From positions 1-37,388 of the forward strand of contig NZ_SRUU01000042.1 in NCBI RefSeq assembly GCF_004791585.1: 37,388 bases of DNA, given 5' to 3'. Of the stretch, positions 1 to 8,171 are shown piece by piece (position 1 is the first letter of the stretch; each line of letters starts with the position of its first letter). The notes beneath the pieces are model-generated. The model was not told where the DNA came from. It did no database searches and was given only the letters and a program-made list of their open reading frames with translations. A program made the translations under genes and the position numbers. Origin of the DNA: Mesorhizobium sp. M1C.F.Ca.ET.210.01.1.1. GTDB lineage: Bacteria > Pseudomonadota > Alphaproteobacteria > Rhizobiales > Rhizobiaceae.

Positions 1-81
1 CTAGCCTCTCGTGCCGAAAATCAACGGCGAACCGACAGGCTGAGAACCTTTTCTAGATACCGCGAAGAACGTGCATCCGAA

Positions 82-795
82 CTATGATCGGTCGCGGAGA
101 TCGACGTCAAATTCAGTTTGCGGATCGGCGCTATCTCGTTTTGAGATTAACCTTTGAGCGGCCGTGACTTGTGAGGAATCGCCGGCCCGGTGACCGCCTA
201 CAAGTCGCGCCCCGATCGGAACAGCTCGGGCGCCGGCGTCTTCATCGTCAGCAGCGAGGCTGCGATCGGGCCGACAGCGGGGAGCTGGGCCAGCCGTCGG
301 CTGCACTCGCTTTGGCGTCGTCAGGCCCATCCAGGCGCGAACAGATCGGGAGGTCTGGAAGTTGCCCGGATCTTCAATGGCAGTGGCAAACGAGGTTGCG
401 GTGATGGCGCCGATGCCAGGGATCGACATGAGCATGCGGCATGCCTGGCTCTGACGTGCATCTGCGACGAGCTGGCGCCCAAGCTCGGCGGCACGGATGC
501 GAATGCCGCGCCAGGCCTCCACATCGGCAGCACGATGAGAGCAAGTTCCTCGTAGGCGCCGAACGTTCTTCTCGAACGTGGTTCCCTTTCCTGCAGGAAC
601 GAGCAGCCCGAACGTTTTCATGATTCCACGAATCTGGTTGGAAAGTTCGGTGTGATCCGGACCAGCCGGGTGCGTGCCGCCACGAGCGTGCGGGTCAGCA
701 TGCTGTCAAATCCTTTCACCCGCACCTCACGGAAGAATCCCACCTCTGCAAGATGCGCCAACCGTGTCGAGACCGATATACTCTTCCATGGCTGT
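82..795 (-). pseudogene. IS110-family transposase remnant
   Basis: The minus strand encodes the C-terminal half of an IS110-type transposase. An ORF ending at 82 holds the helix-hairpin-helix-like stretch SIPGIGAITATSFATAIEDP and the motif RSVRAWMGLTTPKR, which are typical of the transposase_20 domain. Upstream, in another frame (about 655-775), the text reads EVGFFREVRVKGFDSMLTRT, which precedes this domain in the family. Just before that, a short MEEYIGLD start is fused directly to it, so most of the N-terminal DEDD domain is missing. At least one frameshift (near 640) and a scrambled C-terminus show that the gene is dead. The family call is firm; element boundaries were not found. Confidence 0.8.
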
Positions 796-864
796 TCTCC
801 ATCAGACGCTTGGGTCCGGCGTCAGATCCGTGAGCCCTATTTCCATCTTATCGGGGAACAGCCA

Positions 865-1185
865 CCTTCCGTGTCGATGAAAGAGACGTCGGTGTCGATC
901 CGACGTGAAGGCAAGCGCGTCTGGCGCGGGAGTGCGCCTCTGATCCAAAGGTCATTGCCGAGCTTATCCGTAAGCGGGCGCCAGCCGCCAAACGCGTGGT
1001 GTTCGAGACTGGACCCCTTTCCGTCTGGTTCTATCGCGCTACGCGCGGAAAGGCTGCCATCAAGCGGGCCAGACCGCTGCTTCCCTTTCCACCGCTGGAA
1101 ATGGATGCGTGGTAGGCTGGTCAAACTCAAGGATAGGAACACCCCAAGAATGATCAGGCCTGGTCGAACAGGAGAGCGGCGCTAT
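865..1185 (+). pseudogene. IS110-family transposase N-terminal fragment, opposite orientation
   Basis: Read on the plus strand, this stretch encodes VSMKETSVSIRREGKRVWRG. After a frame change it continues as DPKVIAELIRKRAPAAKRVV followed by FETGPLSVWFYRAL. This is the start of the IS110 DEDD catalytic domain (the usual form is GLDVS.KET...FETGPLS.WL...L). It is the part missing from the minus-strand IS110 remnant next to it, but it lies in the opposite direction. Several frameshifts are needed to read it. It is either a second degraded copy or the product of an inversion inside one element. Confidence 0.65.
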
Positions 1186-2157
1186 CGGCTATGGGAGATT
1201 CGCCGGCGCTGCGGCGACGGCGACGCGATGACGCGGTGCGCCTCTACGGCAGTCCGTTTAGCCGTCGTCAAGTGCGGGAGAAAACCCGGATCGGCGGCCG
1301 CTTGCGCTCGTCGCGGAGATCCGGTTCGAAGAGGAGCATAGGCGCGAATACGCGATCTTTCCTTTGACGCGTCCGAAGTCAATGCGTCGGCATGCGCCTT
1401 GCGTCGGCGCCCTGTGAATTCGGCGGCAAGGCGATTTTCATCCGAGACGTCGCGCCGACCTCGCTTGGGGTGAGATCAGCCCACCAGGAGTGGTAGGTGC
1501 GGTTCGCAATGGACAAATGCAACACTACCCAACAGCGGATGGCGAAAGAACCGCGAAAACGCAACGTTGGAGAATGCCACCATGAGTGAAATCGATTTGA
1601 TTGATAATGTCATCCCACGTACCAATTCGTCAAATGCACAGCGCGCATCGGCGCTGAAAAATCGCCGCTGAGCGAGCGGACCGGAAAGCTTTTTGGCGTA
1701 CGCGCACTCCGTCGGAAGCGGCCCTGAGTGTCAGGGTCTTTGGAATGCCAATCCGGACATCTCGTCGCTAGATGATCGTGATCTTCAAACTGTATTTGAC
1801 CCCAAGCTTCCGCGATAGTTGTGTAGGAAGGCTCTCCAGTATGTCGGCTATTGGTTGAAACTCGTCGCTGGCGCTGCCTGCGTGAAGCTAAGGCCACTCG
1901 GGGTAAAAAACAGACCATCGGGGCTGCCCGATGGCTCTACTTCTAAGAAAAAGGGGAACTCCCTGACGCGAACACGCTTCATCACCTGGCCTATGCGCGT
2001 GTGGGAAGGGATCCTAAACAGGACGTAAACCCATTCGGCAGTGGCCCCGCTGCAGACGGCGCTCGCAGCGATCGATGTCATCGCTAGTGCAGTTCTCTCG
2101 CGACGGAAATGTGACGGCCCACCTCTTGGGCCAGTGATCAAGGAAAGGAAAACAGGC
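1186..2157. other. Gene-poor decayed stretch
   Basis: I recognise no intact gene here. A 29-codon ORF (1582-1671, plus, MSEIDLIDNVIPRT...) has a GGAG about nine bases before its ATG, but nothing supports a product. On the minus strand, about 1848-2030, one frame reads VREFPFFLEVEPSGSPDGLF and ends in a stop. It has protein-like composition and may be the tail of a lost gene, but I cannot assign a family. The 5' leader of the M24 gene is at the right-hand end. Confidence 0.4.
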
Positions 2158-3339
2158 ATGATCGCCAACCATAATCTACTGCCTGTCGACGCGATCGACC
2201 AGCTACCCTTTACTTCAGCTGAATTCGACATGCGGCTTGCTTCGTGCAGGAAAGCAATGAACGAGCGCGGGATCGACTACCTCGTGCTCAGCTCTCCCGA
2301 AAACATATACTATCTATCTGGATTCATTACGAAAGGATACTATGTTTTTCAGGCGCTTGTCGTGACGCATACTAGCGACCCATTCCTCGTGGTGCGTCGC
2401 TACGAGCAAGTCAATGTCGAGCGTCTGTCCTACTATCGGGATGCCACTGTATGGCAGGATACTGACGTTCCGGCTGAGGTACTAGCAAGAGCGATGTCCG
2501 ATTTGGGCGCCTTGGGAAAGACCGTCGGTGTGGATGCCAACTCCATGTTCCTTACGGTGAGCGCCTACGAAACGCTCCGCGGTGCGCTGCCCGGAACCAA
2601 CTTCGTCAATGCGTCTACGATTCTGGAGAAATGCCGAGCCATCAAGTCCTCGCAGGAGATCGCTTACATTCGTCGCGCGGCTGAGGCGTTGACTGCAGGC
2701 TTCAAGGCCGCACATGAAGCTGCGCGTCCTGGCCGTACTGAGAACGATGTGGCCGCGGCTTTCCATTATGCTGCCATCTCGGCTGGCAGTGAATACATGG
2801 GCAGTGCCCCATACATCGCTTCCGGGCCGCGTACGGCCTTGCCGCACGCCACCTGGGCTGGCCGAGGCATCGAGAAAGGCGATCTGGTCATCGTCGAGGG
2901 ATCCGGAAACTGGAAGCGATACAGTGCAGCCTTGATGCGGACCTGGTCGATCGGGAAGCCTAGCGACAGCGTGCGTCGAGCTGCCGACGCTTCAGAAGCC
3001 GCCCTCGACGCCGCGCTCGCCGCCATTAGACCCGGCGTAACAAGTGGAGAAGTCGATGCTGCGTGTCGTGGCACTGTGGCTCGCGCTGGTCTCGCCCATG
3101 CCTTTCTTAATAGAACCGGCTACTCCGTGGGCGTTGGCATCTGTCCGGGTTGGGGTGAAGGATGGGTCATGGACCTAAAGGACGGAGATCCCCGCGTCCT
3201 GCACCCAGGCATGGTATTCCATATCGTGCCGGTGCTATTTCCCGAGCCGAACATTAGCGTAGGCTTCAGCGCCACAGTGCTCGTCACCGAGACCGGCGCT
3301 GAAATCATCTCGGATTACCCGAGGGAGATGGAATGCTGA
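2158..3339 (+). CDS. M24-family peptidase-like hydrolase (creatinase / ectoine-hydrolase type)
   Basis: The 393-residue product has the pita-bread fold layout of family M24. An N-terminal creatinase-N domain (about 20-150, with SSPENIYYLSGF) is followed by the C-terminal catalytic domain. The five metal ligands of true aminopeptidases are not in their usual motifs. The first Asp motif is replaced by VIVEGSGNWKRYSAALMRT and the His/Glu motifs by GYSVGVGI and GMVFHIVP. LPHATW keeps a candidate catalytic histidine, as in metal-free creatinase. Known relatives include creatinase and ectoine hydrolase DoeA, so a C-N hydrolase acting on a small amino-acid derivative is more likely than a peptidase. 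The start at 2158 is chosen because AAGGAAAGG lies just upstream; a GTG at 2041 is in frame but unsupported. RidA, racemase and ABC remnants downstream suggest a former amino-acid-derivative catabolic cluster. Confidence 0.8.
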   Translation: MIANHNLLPVDAIDQLPFTSAEFDMRLASCRKAMNERGIDYLVLSSPENIYYLSGFITKGYYVFQALVVTHTSDPFLVVRRYEQVNVERLSYYRDATVWQDTDVPAEVLARAMSDLGALGKTVGVDANSMFLTVSAYETLRGALPGTNFVNASTILEKCRAIKSSQEIAYIRRAAEALTAGFKAAHEAARPGRTENDVAAAFHYAAISAGSEYMGSAPYIASGPRTALPHATWAGRGIEKGDLVIVEGSGNWKRYSAALMRTWSIGKPSDSVRRAADASEAALDAALAAIRPGVTSGEVDAACRGTVARAGLAHAFLNRTGYSVGVGICPGWGEGWVMDLKDGDPRVLHPGMVFHIVPVLFPEPNISVGFSATVLVTETGAEIISDYPREMEC

Positions 3340-3379
3340 AAGCCATCGACGACATCACTCCGTAAGACTGGGATCCACG

Positions 3380-3500
3380 CTCCTCAGCCTCAACGGCAGA
3401 GCCGTCGACGACGTCTGCCCCCTGAGATATCGCAGGGCGAATTCGTCGTGCTCGGACCCAGCGGATCGGGCAAGACCACTACGCTGATGATGAGCCGGTT
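3380..3500 (+). pseudogene. ABC transporter ATP-binding protein fragment
   Basis: From 3424 the plus strand reads PEISQGEFVVLGPSGSGKTT followed by TLMM. This is the Walker A region of a spermidine/putrescine- or opine-type ABC ATPase. Upstream sequence in other frames looks like the preceding beta-strand region, interrupted by stops. Nothing after the P-loop is recognisable. It begins just after the M24 stop codon, where a transporter gene of the same operon could have stood. Only the P-loop is certain. Confidence 0.7.
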
Positions 3501-3561
3501 TCACGACTTCCGACACCGGCCAGCATCCACGGTTGTATCATTTTCTCGAAAGGATTTCATT

Positions 3562-3913
3562 ATGGACGAATATCGCGCTACGAAGTCGGCCCTCGCATGA
3601 GCCAAATGCTTGCTCACGGCAATACGATTTATACTGCAGGGATCGTCGCACTGCGTGCCCCGGCGGACCGGTTGCCAAGCAGACAGCTGACATTCTGACG
3701 AAAATCGATGATCTGCTTGCCGCAGCTGGAACAAGAAGAGAGCAAGCTCCTGACGGCCACGATTTGGCTCGCCGACATTTCTTCATTCGCGGAATGAACC
3801 GCGTGTGGGATAATTGGGTGGTTCCTGGCAGCACGCCATGTCGGCCCTGCGTTGAGGCAAGGCTGGCGGGAGCGGAATACACGGTCGAGATCCAGATTAC
3901 CGCAGCGCTTTAA
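3562..3913 (+). pseudogene. RidA (YjgF/YER057c/UK114) family protein, frameshifted
   Basis: Pieces in alternating frames rebuild an almost complete RidA-type protein of about 115 residues. They are RYEVGPRMSQMLAHGNTIYT from about 3575, then AKQTADILTKIDDLLAAAG, then SKLLTATIWLADISSFA, then MNRVWDNWVVPGSTPCRPCV and EARLAGAEYTVEIQITAAL up to the stop at 3913. RidA proteins hydrolyse reactive enamine/imine intermediates or related C-N bonds. At least three frame changes are needed, so the gene is a pseudogene unless the sequence has errors. The usual Arg before the C-terminal VEA motif is changed (CRPCVEA rather than ARATVEA). It sits between the M24 hydrolase and an Asp/Glu racemase-like gene, a common partnership in catabolic operons for amino-acid derivatives. 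Confidence 0.75.
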
Positions 3914-4029
3914 CTCGGACGCTTCGGCTGCCAGCTCGCGGTCCAAACTACAAGCGGGCTGGCATCGTTGGCCACCTGCGGAGGATTCGCTTGCCTGCAT
4001 ACCCTACGCATTTTCTATTAGGAGATCAA

Positions 4030-4776
4030 ATGACATCTAAAGCGCCACGCTCACTGGGCATTCTACTCCTCGACCGCGGGCTAGCGCCTGGCGCCACACC
4101 GCCGCCGCCGGTGCACTCACCGATGCGAGATCCAGCCACCTTCGACTTCCCTACAGTCTACGAAACAGTCCATAGAGCTTATGCCAAGAATGTTATTCAT
4201 GGCGATTCCTCGCTTGAGCCAGTGTGCATCGCGGCTGCCCAGCGTCTCGTCGAGCGGGGCGCCGTTGCCATAAGCTCAAACTGCGGCTTCTTTGTCCGGC
4301 ATCAAGCGGCGGTGGCCGCTTCGGTCAATGTTCCTGTAGTAATGTCTAGCCTGCTCCTCGTACCGACGTTGCTCCGGCAGTTGCCGCTGGACGTTAAGTT
4401 GGCGGTGTTGACCGCGGACTCAACTCATTGCAGCGAAGATCTGCTCGGGGTGGACGGTCCGGCCGAGCGGCGGAGAGTAGTCCTCGGCGGCATCGAAGGT
4501 GGCACGCTCTGGCAAAACGAGATGAAGCTCCCAACAGTACCAACAGATGCCGCTGATATTGAAACGGATGTCGCCGCCTGCGTCAGGCGGCTCAGAACCG
4601 CGCACCCGGAGATCGCGGCGATCCTGTTCGAATGCACAGCTTTTCCGGTGGTGGCACCAGCAATCCGCCGGATAACCGGGCTGCCCGTCTACGACATCAC
4701 GACCGTTTGCCGGATGACATTCGAGTCTACTGGAATGACGGCAGGGAGGCAAATCGCGTCTATACAAAAGGTATAG
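4030..4776 (+). CDS. Asp/Glu/hydantoin racemase-family protein, copy 1
   Basis: This 248-residue cytosolic protein has the two-domain layout of the Asp/Glu racemase superfamily. The paired catalytic cysteines lie in ISSNCGFF (about residue 82) and LFECTAFP (about 199). Family members racemise amino acids or isomerise maleate by a cofactor-free two-base mechanism; substrate cannot be read from the sequence. The ATG at 4030 is preceded by AGGAG; the upstream ATG at 3991 has no such site. A close paralog lies at 6579-7274. Compared with that copy, this one has about 16 extra C-terminal residues just before an IS6 end, which suggests that the original stop was lost and the frame runs on. Confidence 0.8.
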   Translation: MTSKAPRSLGILLLDRGLAPGATPPPPVHSPMRDPATFDFPTVYETVHRAYAKNVIHGDSSLEPVCIAAAQRLVERGAVAISSNCGFFVRHQAAVAASVNVPVVMSSLLLVPTLLRQLPLDVKLAVLTADSTHCSEDLLGVDGPAERRRVVLGGIEGGTLWQNEMKLPTVPTDAADIETDVAACVRRLRTAHPEIAAILFECTAFPVVAPAIRRITGLPVYDITTVCRMTFESTGMTAGRQIASIQKV

Positions 4777-4790
4777 AATACCTGTTACTT

Positions 4791-5095
4791 CGGTTTTGTT
4801 GCGACGGCTGAATAGAGGCGCAGAGAAGGCCTAATGCGACGTCAATCAGGCTACGAGGATTTCGAACTGCGCGGCCCGGGACGTATTCGGATTGCAGGTG
4901 TACCTCACCTGGCGTGCGCATCATGTAGATCATGTCGATGCCGGAAAGGATGGCGAAGGCGGTGGCCATCTCGAAGCCGAGTATCGGCCGCACTCGGGCG
5001 CTTGATGCGCCTATCGTCCTGTTCGATCTGATTGTTCAAATGCTCGTTCCGGCGGACGCGGATCGGCTTTCCAACCGGCGCCGGGCGCGGTCCTT
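4791..5095 (-). pseudogene. IS6-family transposase C-terminal remnant with terminal repeat
   Basis: The minus strand reads RRNEHLNNQIEQDDRRIKR (about 5030-5090), then after a one-base insertion RPILGFEMATAFAILSGIDM and MIYMMRTPGEV. This is the end of the IS6-family DDE catalytic domain (usual form YLNN..EQDHR.IK.R..PMLGFK....A...I.GIE). Only the last third remains. The left-hand boundary carries GGTTTTGTTGCGAC at 4792, which fits the IS6 terminal repeat type (GG.T.TGTTGCAAA). The matching opposite end was not found. The element lies 15 bases after the first racemase stop codon. Confidence 0.75.
4797..4872. repeat. 76-bp direct repeat, copy A (IS6 end)
   Basis: This 76-bp stretch starts TGTTGCGACGGCTGAATAGA and recurs at 7300-7375 with only three mismatches by eye. 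It is the terminal segment of the IS6-family element. Each copy lies within 30 bases of the stop codon of one of the two racemase paralogs. Confidence 0.85.
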
Positions 5096-5107
5096 GCGTA
5101 TTTCAGG

Positions 5108-5200
5108 CGATCGTGAGCATAGATTTCACCGCATCGTGAGCACCGATTTCACGGGATCATGAGCAACGATTTAGGCGATCGTGAGCACCTTTTCGGAGGT
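5108..5200 (+). repeat. Four tandem 22-23-bp repeats at an IS21-type end
   Basis: The core ATCRTGAGCA occurs at 5110, 5133, 5156 and 5178, spaced 23, 23 and 22 bases apart, mostly followed by a GATTT stretch. IS21-family elements carry multiple short repeats at their ends that bind IstA. The array lies just upstream of the istA remnant starting at 5287, as expected for the left end of such an element. Confidence 0.7.
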
Positions 5201-5286
5201 GCTGGACGCTTCGGCCGACACTCAACCGGTCTCCAGGATGATGCGTCGTTCAAAACGATGAAGCCTCATGCCAACCCAGAATATCG

Positions 5287-5815
5287 ATGGGCCGGATCAG
5301 AGAAGTTTTACGTCTAAGGCAAGTCCAGGGCCTGACCGAACGCGCATCGCGCACACGCTTGGGGTGAGCAATGGTCTCGAGCGTGGTTATCTGCGGCGCG
5401 CCCGTCTTGCCGCGGCTGAGCTGGTCGCTGCCCGAAGGGATGGATGTCGAAGGCCGTGAGCTGCTGCTGTTCCCAGCGCCGAAGGCGGCGTCGCAAAGCC
5501 TCGGCGGCCGGTGCCCCGGCTGGAACCATGAGGAGAAGGAGTTGCGCTGGCGCGGCATAACGCGGGTGCTGGGTGTGGGAAGAGTATCGTGCCGCCAATC
5601 CCGACGGCTTTGGTTATACCTGGTTTTGCACGACCTTCGTGGCCTGGAAAGGGTGTGCGCCGACGACGCACCAGGCACACCTGGCGGCGAGAAGGTGTTT
5701 GTCGATTTCGCCGGCGACAATATCGACATCATCGACCCAATCACCGGCGAAGCGGATCCCATGAAGCTGTTTGTCGCAGCGATGGGCGCCTCCAACTATA
5801 CCTACGCCAGTCCGC
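5287..5815 (+). pseudogene. IS21-family IstA transposase remnant (plus strand)
   Basis: From the ATG at 5287 the plus strand reads MGRIREVLRLRQVQGLTERA, the IstA helix-turn-helix start. It continues in other frames through LERGYLRRARLAAAEL, then LLLFPAPKAASQSL, EEYRAANPDGFGYTWFCTTF, and finally GEKVFVDFAGDNIDIIDP and AMGASNYTYA. The last two are the start of the rve integrase core with its first Asp. The sequence stops matching at about 5815, where a second IstA-like fragment on the other strand begins. Several frame changes and the absence of the core's second half and of istB make it inactive. Confidence 0.85.
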
Positions 5816-6220
5816 CTGGACCTTGCGCACGAGATCCCGCAGCTGCCCAAACGGCGCCGTCCGCCCAGAGGGCGAAGCGCCCCGGCCTCTTCGGCAAAGC
5901 GCTCTGCAGGAGCCACACCACACGTCGATCGGCAATCTCGCGCGTACACCGGTCCAGATGCCCTTGAACGCCGCCCAGTTCAATCGTCCAGCCCGTCAAA
6001 CCCGGTCGGCCGTATAAGGCTTGCGAAACGGAACAGTCCCGCCCTCCCGCAGATACCGACGCACCGTGTCGCGCGCGCACCCGAATTCCTTCGCCAGTCG
6101 CTTTGCTCCCCAGCCAAGCTCATGCAGCCGCAGCATCGCCGCCACCTCTTCAGGCTGAAGTATCTCCTCTCCCTACATCGTTCTCGACAATGCAGGAATC
6201 GCCGAAATCCCAATCGTCAT
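5816..6220 (-). pseudogene. IS21-family IstA N-terminal remnant (minus strand)
   Basis: An ATG at 6220 (minus), preceded by GAGGAGG, opens a frame starting MTIGISAIPALSRT. After a frame change it reads EEVAAMLRLHELGWGAKRLA followed by KEFGCARDTVRRYLREGGTV. This is the helix-turn-helix of a different IstA subgroup from the one at 5287. Further frame changes follow towards 5816. It abuts the plus-strand IstA remnant tail to tail, so two IS21-type elements were truncated against each other. Confidence 0.7.
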
Positions 6221-6578
6221 TGATGCCTCCTCTCATAACCGAGGGGGTCAGTTTCTCAATTCGGCGGACAGCCCGGACCACTCTTCGCTGGCAGTCCAGA
6301 CAGGAGCCATCGCCCGAGGACTTAACTTTCATGCTTATTCGGCGGGTCCGATTCATCGCCCAAACTCGGCAATGTCCTGCGTCCATCTCGCGGCCAGATG
6401 GCCAAAATATAGAAATTGCATTTGACGAAAGATACCCGGCGATCGATCGTTGGTCTCACGGCGTGGGCTAATAGTAGCTGTGCGAACTGGTGTGGTGCCT
6501 GTCGACTACGGTCGCGAGACAGCAGCTGGCGGCATAGATCTTCACGCTCGTTCGCCTAGATTTTCAGGGGCCTCTTTC
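6221..6578. other. Intergenic stretch before racemase copy 2
   Basis: I see no recognisable gene. The left end is the outer flank of the IS21-type remnant. The right end is the leader of the second racemase gene, with AGGGG about ten bases before its ATG. No -24/-12 or clear -35/-10 promoter stood out. Confidence 0.4.
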
Positions 6579-7274
6579 ATGACCGACCAAATCTCTCGCT
6601 CTCTTGGCATTCTAAACCTCGAACGAGGACCGCGGCCTCCGGAACCGAAACTCGGCGCCTTGTTAAATCCGCATACGTTCGACTTTCCGATTATATCGGA
6701 AACTGTGAAGGGGGCTTGGGCGGATATAGTCATACGCGGTGATCCAGCGCTTGAACCGGCCTACATCGCGGCTGCCCGGCGGCTGGTCGATCGGGGCGCC
6801 GTCGTGATAACCTCGAACTGCGGCTACTCTATCCGGCATCAAGCGGCGGTGGCTGCATCTGTGAATGTACCCGTGGTGATGTCCAGCCTGCTCCTGGCGC
6901 CGACATTGCTCCGGCAGCTGCCGCCAGTTGCCAAGCTCGCAGTCGTGGCCGCCCAGTCGAGGCATTTGGGTGAAGATCTGCTTGGGATCGATGATCCGGC
7001 CGAGCGTGCGAGGATCGTTATCGGCGGCATCGACGGCAGCAAGTTGCTGCAGAATGAGAACATGCGCCCGCCGATACCGACTGAAACAGCCGACATTGAG
7101 TCCGATGTAATGGCGTGCGTCGCAAGAATGCGAGATGCGCATCCGGAAATCGCGGCCCTCCTGTTTGAGTGCACAGCGTTTCCGCGAGTAACGGCCGCTA
7201 TACGCCTCATGACCGGATTGCCCGTCTACGACATTACTACGCTGTGTCGACTAACATTCGCGTCCGTCACATGA
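6579..7274 (+). CDS. Asp/Glu/hydantoin racemase-family protein, copy 2
   Basis: This 231-residue paralog of the gene at 4030 shares long identical blocks (for example VNVPVVMSSLLL and PVYDITT). It keeps both catalytic-cysteine motifs, ITSNCGYS and LFECTAFP. It ends at ASVT, shorter than copy 1 and probably nearer the ancestral C-terminus. The start at 6579 is chosen because it aligns with the start of copy 1 (SLGIL.L.RG follows within ten residues). The longer frame from 6450 has no similarity upstream. An IS6-end repeat follows 25 bases after the stop. Two diverged but intact copies suggest retained function or recent duplication; the substrate is unknown. Confidence 0.8.
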   Translation: MTDQISRSLGILNLERGPRPPEPKLGALLNPHTFDFPIISETVKGAWADIVIRGDPALEPAYIAAARRLVDRGAVVITSNCGYSIRHQAAVAASVNVPVVMSSLLLAPTLLRQLPPVAKLAVVAAQSRHLGEDLLGIDDPAERARIVIGGIDGSKLLQNENMRPPIPTETADIESDVMACVARMRDAHPEIAALLFECTAFPRVTAAIRLMTGLPVYDITTLCRLTFASVT

Positions 7275-7299
7275 ATATATGAATGCAGTTTGCCGGGTT

Positions 7300-7375
7300 T
7301 GTTGCGACGGCTGAATAGAGGCGCAGAGAAGGCCGAATGCGAGGTCAATCAGGCGACGAGGATTTCGAACTGCGC
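7300..7375. repeat. 76-bp direct repeat, copy B (IS6 end)
   Basis: This is the second copy of the repeat at 4797-4872, with three mismatches. Here the IS6 sequence stops after the repeat and runs straight into an IS630-type fragment, so only the tip of the element survives. Confidence 0.85.
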
Positions 7376-7545
7376 AGGCGCTCAAGGCGCTTCGGCTGAT
7401 CCGCACCAACTGCTCGGCCACGAGCCGCTCCACGATCTCGTTCAGCGTGATGTCCTTGCGCTCATCGATCAGCCCGACGATGAAACTTCATGCGCATCGA
7501 GGCTGGAGGCGCGGCGGCGAATGGGATCGGGCTCGAGCGTCCCTC
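7376..7545 (-). pseudogene. IS630-family transposase N-terminal fragment
   Basis: The minus strand encodes FIVGLIDERKDITLNEIVER followed by LVAEQLVRISRSAL, the N-terminal helix-turn-helix region of IS630-type transposases (usual form DLTL.E...RL....V.VS.STLWR.L). It is cut on one side by the IS6 end and on the other by the TauD remnant. No catalytic residues remain. Confidence 0.65.
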
Positions 7546-7935
7546 TGTACCCTGCTTCCATTTCCAGTGCACGGTGTTTTCCTGCGCGGTGATGTGAGAT
7601 TCAAATAGATCGAATAGCCTCTAGCTGTCATATTTCGAGACGCCAACAAAACGTGCTACATAAGAGCCGAGCATGAGCGTGTGCTCGCCGGTCTCAGGGT
7701 GGACGCGTACGATGGGATGCTCGAAAAGGGCAATTGATCCGCATAACATTTTGAATCCTGGCAAGGTTCTGTCCGAAAGCTGACGAGCAAGCGTATTTGC
7801 CCCTCGATGATACCAGGCGCCCACCGAGCAACCCAATGGGCCTTATGGCGAGCCGGAGAGGCAGAAGGACGACCACTACCTTTGGGCCTTCCAACAGGGT
7901 TCGCGCACGAGGCGGGGTCTCCTGGTACACCCGCC
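7515..7935 (-). pseudogene. TauD/TfdA-type 2-oxoglutarate dioxygenase remnant
   Basis: The minus strand reads VYQETPPRAR near 7905-7935. In another frame it reads FEHPIVRVHPETGEHTLMLG and FVGVSKYDS. A TAG at 7621-7623 interrupts it, and the same frame then goes on with RLFDLFESHITAQENTVHWK. These blocks follow the order of TauD-family Fe(II)/2-oxoglutarate dioxygenases, which release sulfite from taurine or act on similar substrates. The iron-binding HxD motif before QETPP is not readable and the final His/Arg block is replaced by the IS630 fragment. The internal TAG stands where relatives often have Gln (CAG), so a nonsense mutation is likely. Confidence 0.7.
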
Positions 7936-8171
7936 CTGTGGCTTGGCTGCGGTCTGCTGCAGCCGTTCGTCTTTACTGCCCGTTGCGGACGATCTCGCAC
8001 GAGTTGGTTCACGAGAGCGTCGTGAAGCAGTCGAGGCGTCCGGTTTGGCTCTGACAAGCGTCGCAAGATGTTCGCGGATCCAGCCATGTCTCCGCAATCC
8101 GACCGGTAACCGACGACGACTTCGGACTGGTTGGCGGTCCTACGACCTGATCGGTGTTCCTACGGAGCTGA
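7936..8171. other. Short non-coding junction
   Basis: This is the gap between the TauD remnant and the end of the universal stress protein gene. It may contain further decayed TauD sequence, but no block is clear enough to call. It marks the boundary between the decayed IS-rich region and the intact nif operon. Confidence 0.35.

Noticed and set aside
1582..1671. 29-codon ORF with a plausible ribosome site
   Set aside because: It is too short and has no similarity I recognise; surrounding sequence is decayed.
5108..5200. Short CRISPR-like array
   Set aside because: Units are only 22-23 bases apart with no spacers. They fit the repeats at IS21-family ends.
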